This document shows positions 1 through 5,526 of a DNA stretch of 5,597 bases, one piece after another. Location: the NCBI GenBank assembly GCA_015486895.1, contig WFQT01000082.1, positions 1-5,597 on the forward strand. The letters run 5' to 3'. The DNA comes from Anaerolineae bacterium. GTDB lineage: Bacteria; Chloroflexota; Anaerolineae; JAADDB01. The notes below the pieces were generated by a model. It was not told the origin of the DNA. It made no database searches and was given only the letters and a program-made list of their open reading frames with translations. The number at the start of each line of letters is the position of its first letter. Positions within the stretch are counted from its first letter, which is position 1. A program made the position numbers and the translations under genes.

Positions 1-473
1 GGGCCGGCCGGTTGAATGCCTAAAGTCACAATGTAATCTTCTTCCGCCAATGTCGCCGCGGCCAGAATAGCCTGGCGAAATTGTTCAGCCCGTTCGATTA
101 AATGGTCTGCGGTAAGCACCGCCATGATTGCGTCCGGATCCTGACGTGCCAGGTACGTGGCGGCCAGCCCGATGGCGGGAGCGCTGTTGCGCCCCACTGG
201 TTCACCAATGAGATTCTGCGGTGGCAGGACGGCAAGCTGGCGGCGCACCGTGGGCAAGTAACGAGCATTGGTAACCACCATGGTGTGGTCACCAGCAATA
301 ATGGGGGCAATGCGCACGTATGCTTCCTGAAGCATGGTGCCCCGGCCGGTAAGGTCCAGAAACTGCTTGGGCGAAGCATAACGACTGCGTGGCCAGAGGC
401 GGCTGCCAACGCCGCCAGCCAAAATCACAGCGTAAAGATGTTCCCGGTAACGTTGCTGGGCTAAATTACCCAT
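1..473 (-). CDS. manC: Mannose-1-phosphate guanylyltransferase, N-terminal part (cut by window edge)
   Basis: The enzyme makes GDP-mannose from GTP and mannose-1-phosphate in the cytoplasm, feeding glycan and polysaccharide synthesis. The 157 visible residues are the start of the nucleotidyltransferase domain. They include the nucleotide-binding signature LAGGVGSRLWPRSR at residues 18-31 followed by SPKQFL at 34-39, with K36 the expected active-site lysine. EPVGRNSAPAIGLAA (91-105) and TADHLI (121-126) are the other family blocks. The frame is open to base 1 with no stop, so about 200 residues are missing compared with the usual ~350-residue single-domain form; whether an isomerase domain follows cannot be seen. 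The ATG at 473 is preferred because AGAAGGA ends 9 nt before it; an in-frame ATG at 482 abuts that site and would have no spacing. The gene is divergent from the surface-protein gene. The family call is firm; sugar preference (mannose rather than a related sugar) is inferred from the motifs. Confidence 0.93.
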   Translation of the reverse strand, partial: MGNLAQQRYREHLYAVILAGGVGSRLWPRSRYASPKQFLDLTGRGTMLQEAYVRIAPIIAGDHTMVVTNARYLPTVRRQLAVLPPQNLIGEPVGRNSAPAIGLAATYLARQDPDAIMAVLTADHLIERAEQFRQAILAAATLAEEDYIVTLGIQPAG

Positions 474-482
474 GAGATGCAT

Positions 483-489
483 TCCTTCT
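483..489 (-). promoter_or_regulatory. Ribosome binding site of manC
   Basis: Read on the minus strand this is AGAAGGA, separated by 9 nt from the ATG at 473. It decides between two in-frame ATGs 9 nt apart (473 and 482), because it directly touches the upstream one. Confidence 0.6.
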
Positions 490-614
490 GGTGATTTTGT
501 TGGCATTCGTCTTGCGCCGCGGTGTTCAGATTAACCTCACGTAACGCCGCAAACGAACCACTTCTTTACTGGACTCTGGCGTTTCTATTTTAGCCACAAG
601 AAAATACCGGACTT

Positions 615-671
615 CACAGATTTGAGTCGAAAAGCAAAGGAAAATCCGTGTTAATCCGTGCAACCTGTGGT
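615..671. repeat. Short AATCCGTG-type interspersed repeat with inverted partner
   Basis: Two 10-nt units, AATCCGTGTT (643-652) and AATCCGTGCA (653-662), are followed by a degenerate closing unit ACCTGTGGT (663-671). Upstream, CACAGATTT (615-623) pairs with AAATCCGTG (642-650) in 8 of 9 positions across an 18-nt loop, so the element can form a hairpin. From general knowledge, similar phrases (ATCTGTG/ATCCGTG reiterated and closed by GTGG) are common between genes in Chloroflexota, Verrucomicrobiota and other bacteria with large genomes; their function is unknown. The shape resembles the array at 2909-3053. Confidence 0.6.
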
Positions 672-954
672 AAAGATAGTTAGGTCGAGCCTAAAGCCTA
701 AATTATCATTTTCGCCAGACTCCAGTTCATTATACAAGTAGCGGAGTCGTCAAGCAAACGGAGTTGTCTGTGAAGAGAGGAAAACAACAGGGACACGCCT
801 GCCGACAGGAAACTGTTTTTAGACTATGCTTTACTTGGTATTTGTGGTAAAATAAAACAAATTAGTAATTGGAACAAAGGTGTTTGATCCCGGTTGTGAC
901 TCACCCCAAACAGAATGGGGGCCACCATGAACATGGAGATGATGTTTCCCCGGA

Positions 955-960
955 AAAGGG
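955..960 (+). promoter_or_regulatory. Likely ribosome binding site of the surface-protein gene
   Basis: AAAGGG ends 8 nt before the ATG at 969. It is the best-spaced purine-rich site among the candidate starts at 915, 927, 933, 939, 942 and 969; the GGGGG at 917-921 is a weaker alternative serving the ATG at 927. Confidence 0.4.
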
Positions 961-968
961 CAGTGACC

Positions 969-2801
969 ATGTCGAGAGATAAGAGCAACTTGCGACGAGC
1001 AGTGCTACGGCTTTTCATCCTCCTGGCCGTTATTTTCCTGCTCGGTGGTTTCGCCTTGCCCTGGTCAGCAGTTCAGGCACAGAACCGTTGCCTGAGCCTT
1101 CTGGACAACGGCGGCTTCGAGCAGGTCAACGCCAATTGGCTCTTGCTTCCTTCAGCGCGGCCGGCGAACTACATCACAGCGCCAGTACACGGGGGCAACT
1201 ATGCTATGCGGCTGGGAATCGTTACACAGAGCAATGTCCGTTCCTACTCGGCCGTGGAGCAAACGGTGAACATCCCGAATCAGCCCGGCTATATTTACCT
1301 CAGTTGGTGGTTATATCCCCTGGCAGAGGATATTAATGATAGCGACCGGCAAGAGGTGTTACTGCTGGATCCCAACACCGACACTACGTTGCGGACCATC
1401 TGGGACGCCCTCCAGGACAGCCAGAACTGGCAACAGGTGCTAATTGACTTGAGCGCTTTTAAGGGGCAAGAGGTAACGCTACAATTCCGAGTTTACAATG
1501 ATGGCCTGGGTGGGCGTTCAGCGCTATATCTGGATGATGTGAATTTAGAGCTGTGTTCGCAAAGCCGACCGGTGCCTTCGTTGACAGCCAGCCTGGAACC
1601 AACTTGGCCTACAGCGACGCCTACCAGCGCCAGCATCTTAGCGACGCCAACGGCAACGCCCACCAGTGCCAGCATCTTGGCTACACCGACGGCAACGCCT
1701 ACCAATAGTCCCACAGCCACTCCGACTCGCACACCCACTGCGACTGCCACGCCGACGGCAACGCCTACAGGGACTCCTACCATTACCCCAACACCCACAA
1801 CTACGCCGACACCGACGGAGAGTCCTACTATTACCCAAACCCCCACCATTACACCGACAACGACTAATACCCCCACACCCACGGGCACTCCTACCGGCAC
1901 GGCAACGGCGACGCCAACATGGACACCGACTCCTACGCCGACCTTTACACCATGGCCATCCGGCTGTCACAACATCCTGATCAACGGTGACTTCGAGTCT
2001 AATGACACGGGCCCCGGGTGGTGCTTAGAAACAACGCCTTTGCAGCCTCACTACATTGGAACTGCCTCTGGCTTCGTTAAAGAGGGGCAACGGGCGGTGC
2101 AGTTAGGCGCCCTGGACGATCAGCACCGCTTATCTTACTCTTCTGCCCAGCAGAAGGTCACATTGCCCAAAGATGCTCTTTCGGCATCACTTTCTTTCTG
2201 GTACCGGGCGGCCAGCAATGATCGCTGTTGCCACGACCGGCTGGGTTTACTCTTGCTGGATAAGCAAAAACAAGGGATTCTACAGACGCTGTGGACACTG
2301 GAGCTGCCTCGCAAGTTAGATAGCGAGTGGCAGCACGTCACTCTGGACCTGACCTCCCGGTTGGGCCAAACATTGTGGCTCTATTTTTACACTTATAACA
2401 ACGGTGATGGCCAGGGCACGGTGCTCTATTTAGACAATATCAAGTTAGTCGCTTGCTTCCCAAATACTACGCCAACACCGGCGCCGACAGCCACGCCAAC
2501 GGCGATACCAACAGCGATACCAACAGCCACGCCGGTATCGACCGTCACCCTTACGCCCACATCGACGGTCACAATGCCTACTGGTGTCACGAACCTGAAG
2601 TTGCCGGCGACGCCAGCTCGGGCCGTAGCCGCCCTGGCGCTCCCAGCAGAAAGTGGTAATCAAGTCACTGCACACAGTAACAACAGAGAACCTGTCAAGG
2701 AAATCATAACATCTCCACCTTTCCGCTTAGCCATCGCGGGGCTGCTGCTGTTTATCGTCGTGGTTCTCATCTTTGGGTCCATCTTTGCCAGGCACGGATA
2801 G
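969..2801 (+). CDS. Membrane-anchored surface protein with two jelly-roll-like domains and Thr/Pro-rich linkers
   Basis: I recognise no named family member; the architecture is clear. With the ATG at 969 the 610-residue product opens with a classic signal peptide: basic n-region, hydrophobic core around 14-30, and probable cleavage VQA|QN after residue 37. Domain 1 (C41-C196) and domain 2 (C333-C496) are related copies: each starts with NGGFE or NGDFE, has a SxWxY-type core, an LLLD strand, a W-QxVxxDLS-like segment, and ends YLDDVNLELC or YLDNIKLVAC. This resembles carbohydrate-binding or MAM-like beta-sandwich modules. Linker 1 (197-332) and linker 2 (about 497-584) are rich in Thr and Pro and are likely extended and possibly glycosylated. 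A transmembrane helix (about 586-606) followed by RHG anchors the C-terminus. Domain 2 has extra cysteines (C352, C420, C421) absent from domain 1. In-frame ATGs at 915 and 927 would lengthen the n-region by up to 18 residues. Glycan binding is inference only. Confidence 0.85.
   Translation: MSRDKSNLRRAVLRLFILLAVIFLLGGFALPWSAVQAQNRCLSLLDNGGFEQVNANWLLLPSARPANYITAPVHGGNYAMRLGIVTQSNVRSYSAVEQTVNIPNQPGYIYLSWWLYPLAEDINDSDRQEVLLLDPNTDTTLRTIWDALQDSQNWQQVLIDLSAFKGQEVTLQFRVYNDGLGGRSALYLDDVNLELCSQSRPVPSLTASLEPTWPTATPTSASILATPTATPTSASILATPTATPTNSPTATPTRTPTATATPTATPTGTPTITPTPTTTPTPTESPTITQTPTITPTTTNTPTPTGTPTGTATATPTWTPTPTPTFTPWPSGCHNILINGDFESNDTGPGWCLETTPLQPHYIGTASGFVKEGQRAVQLGALDDQHRLSYSSAQQKVTLPKDALSASLSFWYRAASNDRCCHDRLGLLLLDKQKQGILQTLWTLELPRKLDSEWQHVTLDLTSRLGQTLWLYFYTYNNGDGQGTVLYLDNIKLVACFPNTTPTPAPTATPTAIPTAIPTATPVSTVTLTPTSTVTMPTGVTNLKLPATPARAVAALALPAESGNQVTAHSNNREPVKEIITSPPFRLAIAGLLLFIVVVLIFGSIFARHG
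1617..1694 (+). repeat. 39-nt tandem duplication in linker 1 of the surface protein
   Basis: Two consecutive 39-nt copies (1617-1655 and 1656-1694) encode TPTSASILATPTA twice. They differ only at a few, mostly third-position, bases, so the duplication is old enough to have gained silent changes while the peptide stayed identical. It begins a broader low-complexity Thr/Pro tract reaching to about 1955. Confidence 0.85.
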
Positions 2802-2814
2802 CCCAGGCAAAGAT
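2781..2814. repeat. Inverted repeat spanning the stop codon of the surface-protein gene
   Basis: ATCTTTGCC (2781-2789) is matched perfectly by GGCAAAGAT (2806-2814). An inner GGC/GCC pair (2791-2793 with 2801-2803) extends the stem. The TAG stop (2799-2801) lies in the loop side. No T-tract follows, so it is not a standard intrinsic terminator; it may be a 3'-end stabilising hairpin or part of termination with the next hairpin at 2825-2848. Confidence 0.55.
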
Positions 2815-2824
2815 TGGCGCTGTG

Positions 2825-2848
2825 CAGGGCTACACTGCTACAGCCCTG
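2825..2848. repeat. Second hairpin downstream of the surface-protein gene
   Basis: CAGGGCT (2825-2831) pairs with AGCCCTG (2842-2848) around a 10-nt loop, and two G-T pairs can extend it outward. It lacks a T-tract. Together with the inverted repeat at 2781-2814 it makes a structured 3' region that could end transcription before the tandem array, but this is not shown. Confidence 0.4.
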
Positions 2849-2908
2849 TGCTTCAGGGCCCCGGGGGCAAGTAGCACGGGGCAAATGCCTTGCACACTAT
2901 CCGCCCGA

Positions 2909-3053
2909 ATTCGTGTCATTCGTGCCATTCGTGCCATTCGTACAATTCGTGTCATTCGTGTCATTCGTGCAATTCGTGCAATTCGTGTCATTCGTACAAT
3001 TCGTGCCATTCGTGTCATTCGTACAATTCGTGGTTACAAATTCGTGGTTACAA
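2909..3053. repeat. 9-nt tandem repeat array (13 units) closed by two 14-nt units
   Basis: Thirteen head-to-tail 9-mers of the form ATTCGTGNN or ATTCGTACA fill 2909-3025. Only the last three bases vary. In order these are GTC, GCC, GCC, ACA, GTC, GTC, GCA, GCA, GTC, ACA, GCC, GTC, ACA. The array then changes to two identical 14-mers ATTCGTGGTTACAA at 3026-3039 and 3040-3053. It lies between the surface-protein gene and hutH and ends 40 nt before the hutH start codon. A 9-nt period is a multiple of three, so several reading frames stay open through it; the peptides are artefacts. Similar ATTCGTG reiterations are known to me as intergenic repeats in Chloroflexota-like genomes; function is unknown. 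Confidence 0.93.
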
Positions 3054-3079
3054 ATCCACCAGCAACACCAATACTTGTT

Positions 3080-3086
3080 GGGAGAG
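3080..3086 (+). promoter_or_regulatory. Ribosome binding site of hutH
   Basis: GGGAGAG lies 7 nt upstream of the ATG at 3094 (9 nt counted from GGGAG). It supports this start over the TTG at 2890, which would place the whole repeat array inside the protein. Confidence 0.65.
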
Positions 3087-3093
3087 AAGATCA

Positions 3094-4653
3094 ATGGAGA
3101 TCGTTTGGATTGATGGTAAACAGTTGACTATCGAGCAGGTCATGCGAGTGGCCAAAGCAGCCCCTGAGACCGTCGAAGTGCGGTTAACTCCAGAGGCTGA
3201 GCAGGCGGTACAACGGGCGCAAGAGGCCGTAGCCCGGTTCGTGAGGGAAGGCCAGGTAGTCTATGGCATCACCACTGGCTTTGGCGCTTTCAAGAACAAG
3301 CGCATTTCCCCGGCCGAGGTGAGCCAATTGCAGCATAACATCTTGATGAGCCACGCAGTAGGGGTCGGTCGCCCGCTGGAGGAAGCGGAAGTCCGAGCCA
3401 TGATGCTTGTCAGAGCGAATACCCTGGCTCGCGGGCATTCCGGCATCCGCTTACAAACTTTGCAACACCTGTTGACCATGCTGAACCGGAGCGTACACCC
3501 CGTCATACCACGCCAGGGCTCTTTAGGAGCCAGCGGCGACTTAGCTCCATTGGCCCACATGAGCTTGCCCCTCATCGGGTTAGGTGAAGTGATATACCGG
3601 AAAGAGCGGCTCAGCGGCGCTGAAGGATTAGCCCGCGTTGGCCTAAAACCATTGCGATTAGAGGCTAAAGAGGGATTAGCCCTCACCAACGGCACCGCCA
3701 TGATGTCAGCGTTAGGGTGTTTTGCGGTAGTAGAAGCGGAAAATGCGGCTTACGCTGCGGACATTTGCGGCGCCCTTTCCCTGGAAGCACTCCACGGCAC
3801 GCCGAGAGCTTTTGACTCGCGATTGCACGCACTGCGACCTTATCCCCGGCAAGTAGAAACGGCTGCCCATATGCGCCAGCTACTGGCCGGTTCCACATTC
3901 GTACGCGGTTTGGAAAGCTCGGATGTGCAGGATGCTTACACCTTGCGTTGCATTCCACAAGTGCACGGCGCTTGTGCCGACGCGGTGGCCTATACCCGCT
4001 GGGTTCTGGAAACAGAACTGAACAGCGTCACCGACAACCCCCTCATCTTTTTCGACGAGGAAGGAAATGCCGAGGCAATCTCCGGGGGCAACTTCCACGG
4101 AGAACCACTGGCCATTGCCTTTGATTACCTGGGCCTAGCCATGACAGAGTTAGGCAATATGTCCGAACGACGGCTGGCCCGGTTGACAGATGGAGATAGC
4201 AACCAACATGTCCTGCCAGACTTCCTAACGGAGCACGGAGGACTCAATTCCGGATTCATGTTGACCCAGTACACGGCTGCCTCTCTGGCCAGCGAGAACA
4301 AGGCGATGGTTTACCCCGCCAGCGCCGACACACTGCCCACTTCAGCTAACTGGGAAGATCACAACAGTAACGGTCCTATCGCCGTACGACAAGCACGGCG
4401 CATTTTGCGAAACCTGGAAAACATCTTGGCCTTAGAATTGATGGCCGCTGCGCAAGGCATCGACTTCCGGCGCCGGCGGATGGGAGGAGAGCGACAATTA
4501 GGCCGGGGCACGTCCGTCGCCTACCACTTGGTGCGCCAGCAGGTGCCCTTCATCGCTAAAGATGAAGTTATGTACCAACACGAGGAAAAGATGCAACAGA
4601 TCATCGCCGGAGGAACGCTGGTCGCAGCGGTCAAAAAAGCACTGGCAGATTGA
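3094..4653 (+). CDS. hutH: Histidine ammonia-lyase (histidase)
   Basis: The enzyme removes ammonia from L-histidine to give trans-urocanate, the first step of histidine degradation, in the cytoplasm as a tetramer. The 519-residue length matches the family (about 510). The MIO cofactor triad A146-S147-G148 sits in GSLGASGDLAPLAH. Other active-site positions are present: Y57 in VVYGITTGFG, H87 in SHAVGVG (the Ser-His pair that marks histidine rather than phenylalanine or tyrosine lyases), N199 in NGT, Y282 and R285 in QDAYTLRCIPQVHG, and E421. SGGNFHGEP and ASLASENK are further family blocks. The usual SANQEDHVSMG block reads SANWEDHNSNG here, so W420 replaces Gln and the following residues differ. 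The ATG at 3094 has a ribosome binding site; a TTG at 2890 would add 68 residues encoded mostly by the repeat array and is rejected. No other hut gene is visible, so regulation and pathway context are unknown. A divergent aromatic amino acid lyase is the alternative. Confidence 0.93.
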   Translation: MEIVWIDGKQLTIEQVMRVAKAAPETVEVRLTPEAEQAVQRAQEAVARFVREGQVVYGITTGFGAFKNKRISPAEVSQLQHNILMSHAVGVGRPLEEAEVRAMMLVRANTLARGHSGIRLQTLQHLLTMLNRSVHPVIPRQGSLGASGDLAPLAHMSLPLIGLGEVIYRKERLSGAEGLARVGLKPLRLEAKEGLALTNGTAMMSALGCFAVVEAENAAYAADICGALSLEALHGTPRAFDSRLHALRPYPRQVETAAHMRQLLAGSTFVRGLESSDVQDAYTLRCIPQVHGACADAVAYTRWVLETELNSVTDNPLIFFDEEGNAEAISGGNFHGEPLAIAFDYLGLAMTELGNMSERRLARLTDGDSNQHVLPDFLTEHGGLNSGFMLTQYTAASLASENKAMVYPASADTLPTSANWEDHNSNGPIAVRQARRILRNLENILALELMAAAQGIDFRRRRMGGERQLGRGTSVAYHLVRQQVPFIAKDEVMYQHEEKMQQIIAGGTLVAAVKKALAD

Positions 4654-4720
4654 ACAAGACCAACTGACAACGAAAATATGTTCCCTGCCGACCGACGGCT
4701 ATCTACAAAATAGGACGCTA

Positions 4721-4751
4721 AATCCTTGACGCAAAACTCGACAATCCTTGA
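4721..4751. repeat. Pair of AATCCTTGA direct repeats upstream of the PPC-like gene
   Basis: AATCCTTGA occurs at 4721-4729 and 4743-4751, 22 nt apart start to start, about two helical turns. The pair lies 33 nt or more upstream of the -35-like hexamer at 4784, a position where an activator could bind. No known binding site is recognised. Confidence 0.4.
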
Positions 4752-4783
4752 TACACTCTCAGCAAATCGTCAGGAAAAAACCC

Positions 4784-4811
4784 TTCACTTGCCGCTGCCT
4801 GTCGCTATAAT
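4784..4811 (+). promoter_or_regulatory. Sigma-70-type promoter for the PPC-like secreted protein gene
   Basis: A perfect TATAAT -10 box at 4806-4811 is preceded, across a 16-bp spacer, by TTCACT (4784-4789), which matches 4 of 6 positions of the -35 consensus. Transcription would start near 4818, leaving a leader of about 37 nt before the GTG start codon. This implies the gene is transcribed independently of hutH. Confidence 0.6.
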
Positions 4812-4842
4812 AATGGTGAGCAGATAAAGCGACAATTGGAAA

Positions 4843-4847
4843 AGGAG
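4843..4847 (+). promoter_or_regulatory. Ribosome binding site of the PPC-like gene
   Basis: AGGAG, within AAAAGGAG, lies 7 nt before the GTG at 4855. It fixes the non-ATG start. Confidence 0.75.
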
Positions 4848-4854
4848 CAGCGCA

Positions 4855-5313
4855 GTGAAGCAAAGGTTTCATTTCCTGGCAATGATCATCGTCATGGTGG
4901 CACTTCTCGCCGGAACAACTAACACTCGGGCGGCAGATGGAATTGTTTCCAGTACAGCCACGGATGCTTTCGAGTTAGATAACACCCCAGAACAAGCTTC
5001 CCCCATCGTTGTAAATGATGAAATTCAGTGGCACGGCATCAGTGTGCCGGGAGACATAGATTGGGTCTCGTTCCCCGTGCAGCGGGGAAACGTCTACTGG
5101 GTAGAAGTCACGACGTTAACCTCTTTTGATGTCGCTTTCTCCCAGGAAGGTGATGGTTTAGCCCGGCGAGCAGGGAACAGTTTGCTGGTAATGCCGCGAC
5201 AGGATGGCCGTTTTTCAGTTGCCGTTCGTGAAAGCCATGGCCAGGGCGCACCGGATTGGCTCTATCAACTACGAGTAGTGTCGATGCCATCTAAGTGCCT
5301 CTTCAATCAGTAG
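4855..5313 (+). CDS. Small secreted protein with a PPC-like beta-sandwich domain
   Basis: The 152-residue product starts at GTG, supported by a strong ribosome binding site. It has a signal peptide: K2-R4 n-region, hydrophobic core about 7-20, and probable cleavage TRA|AD after residue 26. The rest resembles a bacterial pre-peptidase C-terminal (PPC) domain. It has the opening DAFELDNTPEQASPI (37-51), the VPGDIDWVSFPVQRGNVY block (64-81) with its D-D-W pattern, a DGRFSVAV strand (117-124) and a closing YQLRV (137-141). PPC domains normally hang on secreted proteases or large surface proteins; here the domain stands alone, and the middle segment (about 90-112) is shorter than usual with no clear SRI or calcium-like loop. 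There is one cysteine (C148) near the end and no lipobox or membrane anchor, so it is likely released or loosely cell-associated. The promoter upstream and terminator downstream suggest a one-gene unit. Function is unknown. Confidence 0.8.
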   Translation: MKQRFHFLAMIIVMVALLAGTTNTRAADGIVSSTATDAFELDNTPEQASPIVVNDEIQWHGISVPGDIDWVSFPVQRGNVYWVEVTTLTSFDVAFSQEGDGLARRAGNSLLVMPRQDGRFSVAVRESHGQGAPDWLYQLRVVSMPSKCLFNQ

Positions 5314-5420
5314 AGACGTACTCTTGCAATCGCCCGGTGAGGGAAATTACCTGCAATCAACAGTCTTTTCCACGGGACGTGGCGACGGTTCCGTGCACAA
5401 GTAACATTCTAACCTCCATG

Positions 5421-5457
5421 AAGAAAAAGACGACGGACTTTCCGTCGTCTTTTTCTT
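5421..5457. terminator. Intrinsic terminator downstream of the PPC-like gene, possibly bidirectional
   Basis: A perfect 17-bp inverted repeat has arms 5421-5437 and 5441-5457 around the 3-nt spacer CTT. The GC-containing core GACGACGGA/TCCGTCGTC is followed on the plus strand by TTTTTCTTATTTTT and preceded by AAGAAAAA, so it has a T-tract in both directions. It sits about 108 nt after the stop codon of the PPC-like gene and most likely ends that transcript; a convergent transcript from beyond the window could use it too. Confidence 0.9.
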
Positions 5458-5500
5458 ATTTTTGACTGCTGCGACAATCAAGTAACAGCAAAAGGTTTCC

Positions 5501-5526
5501 TCCCTCTCCCAAAATTGGGAGAGGGA
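5501..5526. repeat. GC-rich palindrome, REP-like
   Basis: TCCCTCTCCC (5501-5510) pairs perfectly with GGGAGAGGGA (5517-5526), with AA/TT extending the stem to 12 bp. There is no T-tract, so it is not a standard terminator. CCCTCTCCC...GGGAGAGGG palindromes are a recurrent extragenic type in several bacterial groups (general knowledge). The remaining bases to 5597 show no gene or RNA that I recognise. Confidence 0.6.

Larger units (their letters stand above)
474..968. other. Divergent intergenic region between manC and the surface-protein gene
   Basis: About 500 bp without a convincing gene. It must hold the promoters of both divergent genes, but none is clear. TAAAAT hexamers occur at 587-592 (minus strand, towards manC) and 848-853 (plus strand, towards the surface protein), each without a good -35 partner. 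A short AATCCGTG repeat with an inverted partner lies at 615-671 and GCCTAAA is doubled at 689-702. A weak nested hairpin (AACAG 786-790 with CTGTT 813-817, inner CCTG/CAGG) runs into five Ts at 816-820, but no gene lies upstream of it on that strand. If translation of the surface protein starts at 915 or 927 rather than 969, the region ends earlier. Confidence 0.6.

Noticed and set aside
786..820. Possible intrinsic terminator (AACAG/CTGTT stem followed by Ts)
   Set aside because: The stem is short and interrupted, and no plus-strand gene lies upstream for it to serve.
1493..1900. Minus-strand frame rich in Val and Gly opposite linker 1
   Set aside because: It is the reverse image of the ACN-CCN codons of the Thr/Pro linker, with no independent start signal or domain.
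2601..2615. LPATP in the surface protein as a sortase signal
   Set aside because: It lacks the final Gly of LPXTG and lies about 40 residues before the membrane helix instead of directly ahead of it; the helix itself explains anchoring.
2909..3053. CRISPR-like array
   Set aside because: The period is only 9 nt, there are no unique spacers of 25-45 nt and no cas gene is in view.
2814..3127. Plus-strand frames through the array giving FVPFVSFV and IRAIRVIR peptides
   Set aside because: A 9-nt repeat is a multiple of three and stays open in several frames. The peptides only mirror the repeat and overlap the hutH start.
4687..4699. Hairpin GCCG/CGGC as a hutH terminator
   Set aside because: Only 4 bp of stem and no T-tract; too weak to call.
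4726..4757. Promoter with TTGACG as -35
   Set aside because: No acceptable -10 box lies at 16-18 bp; TACACT would need a 20-bp spacer. The TTCACT/TATAAT pair further down is better.
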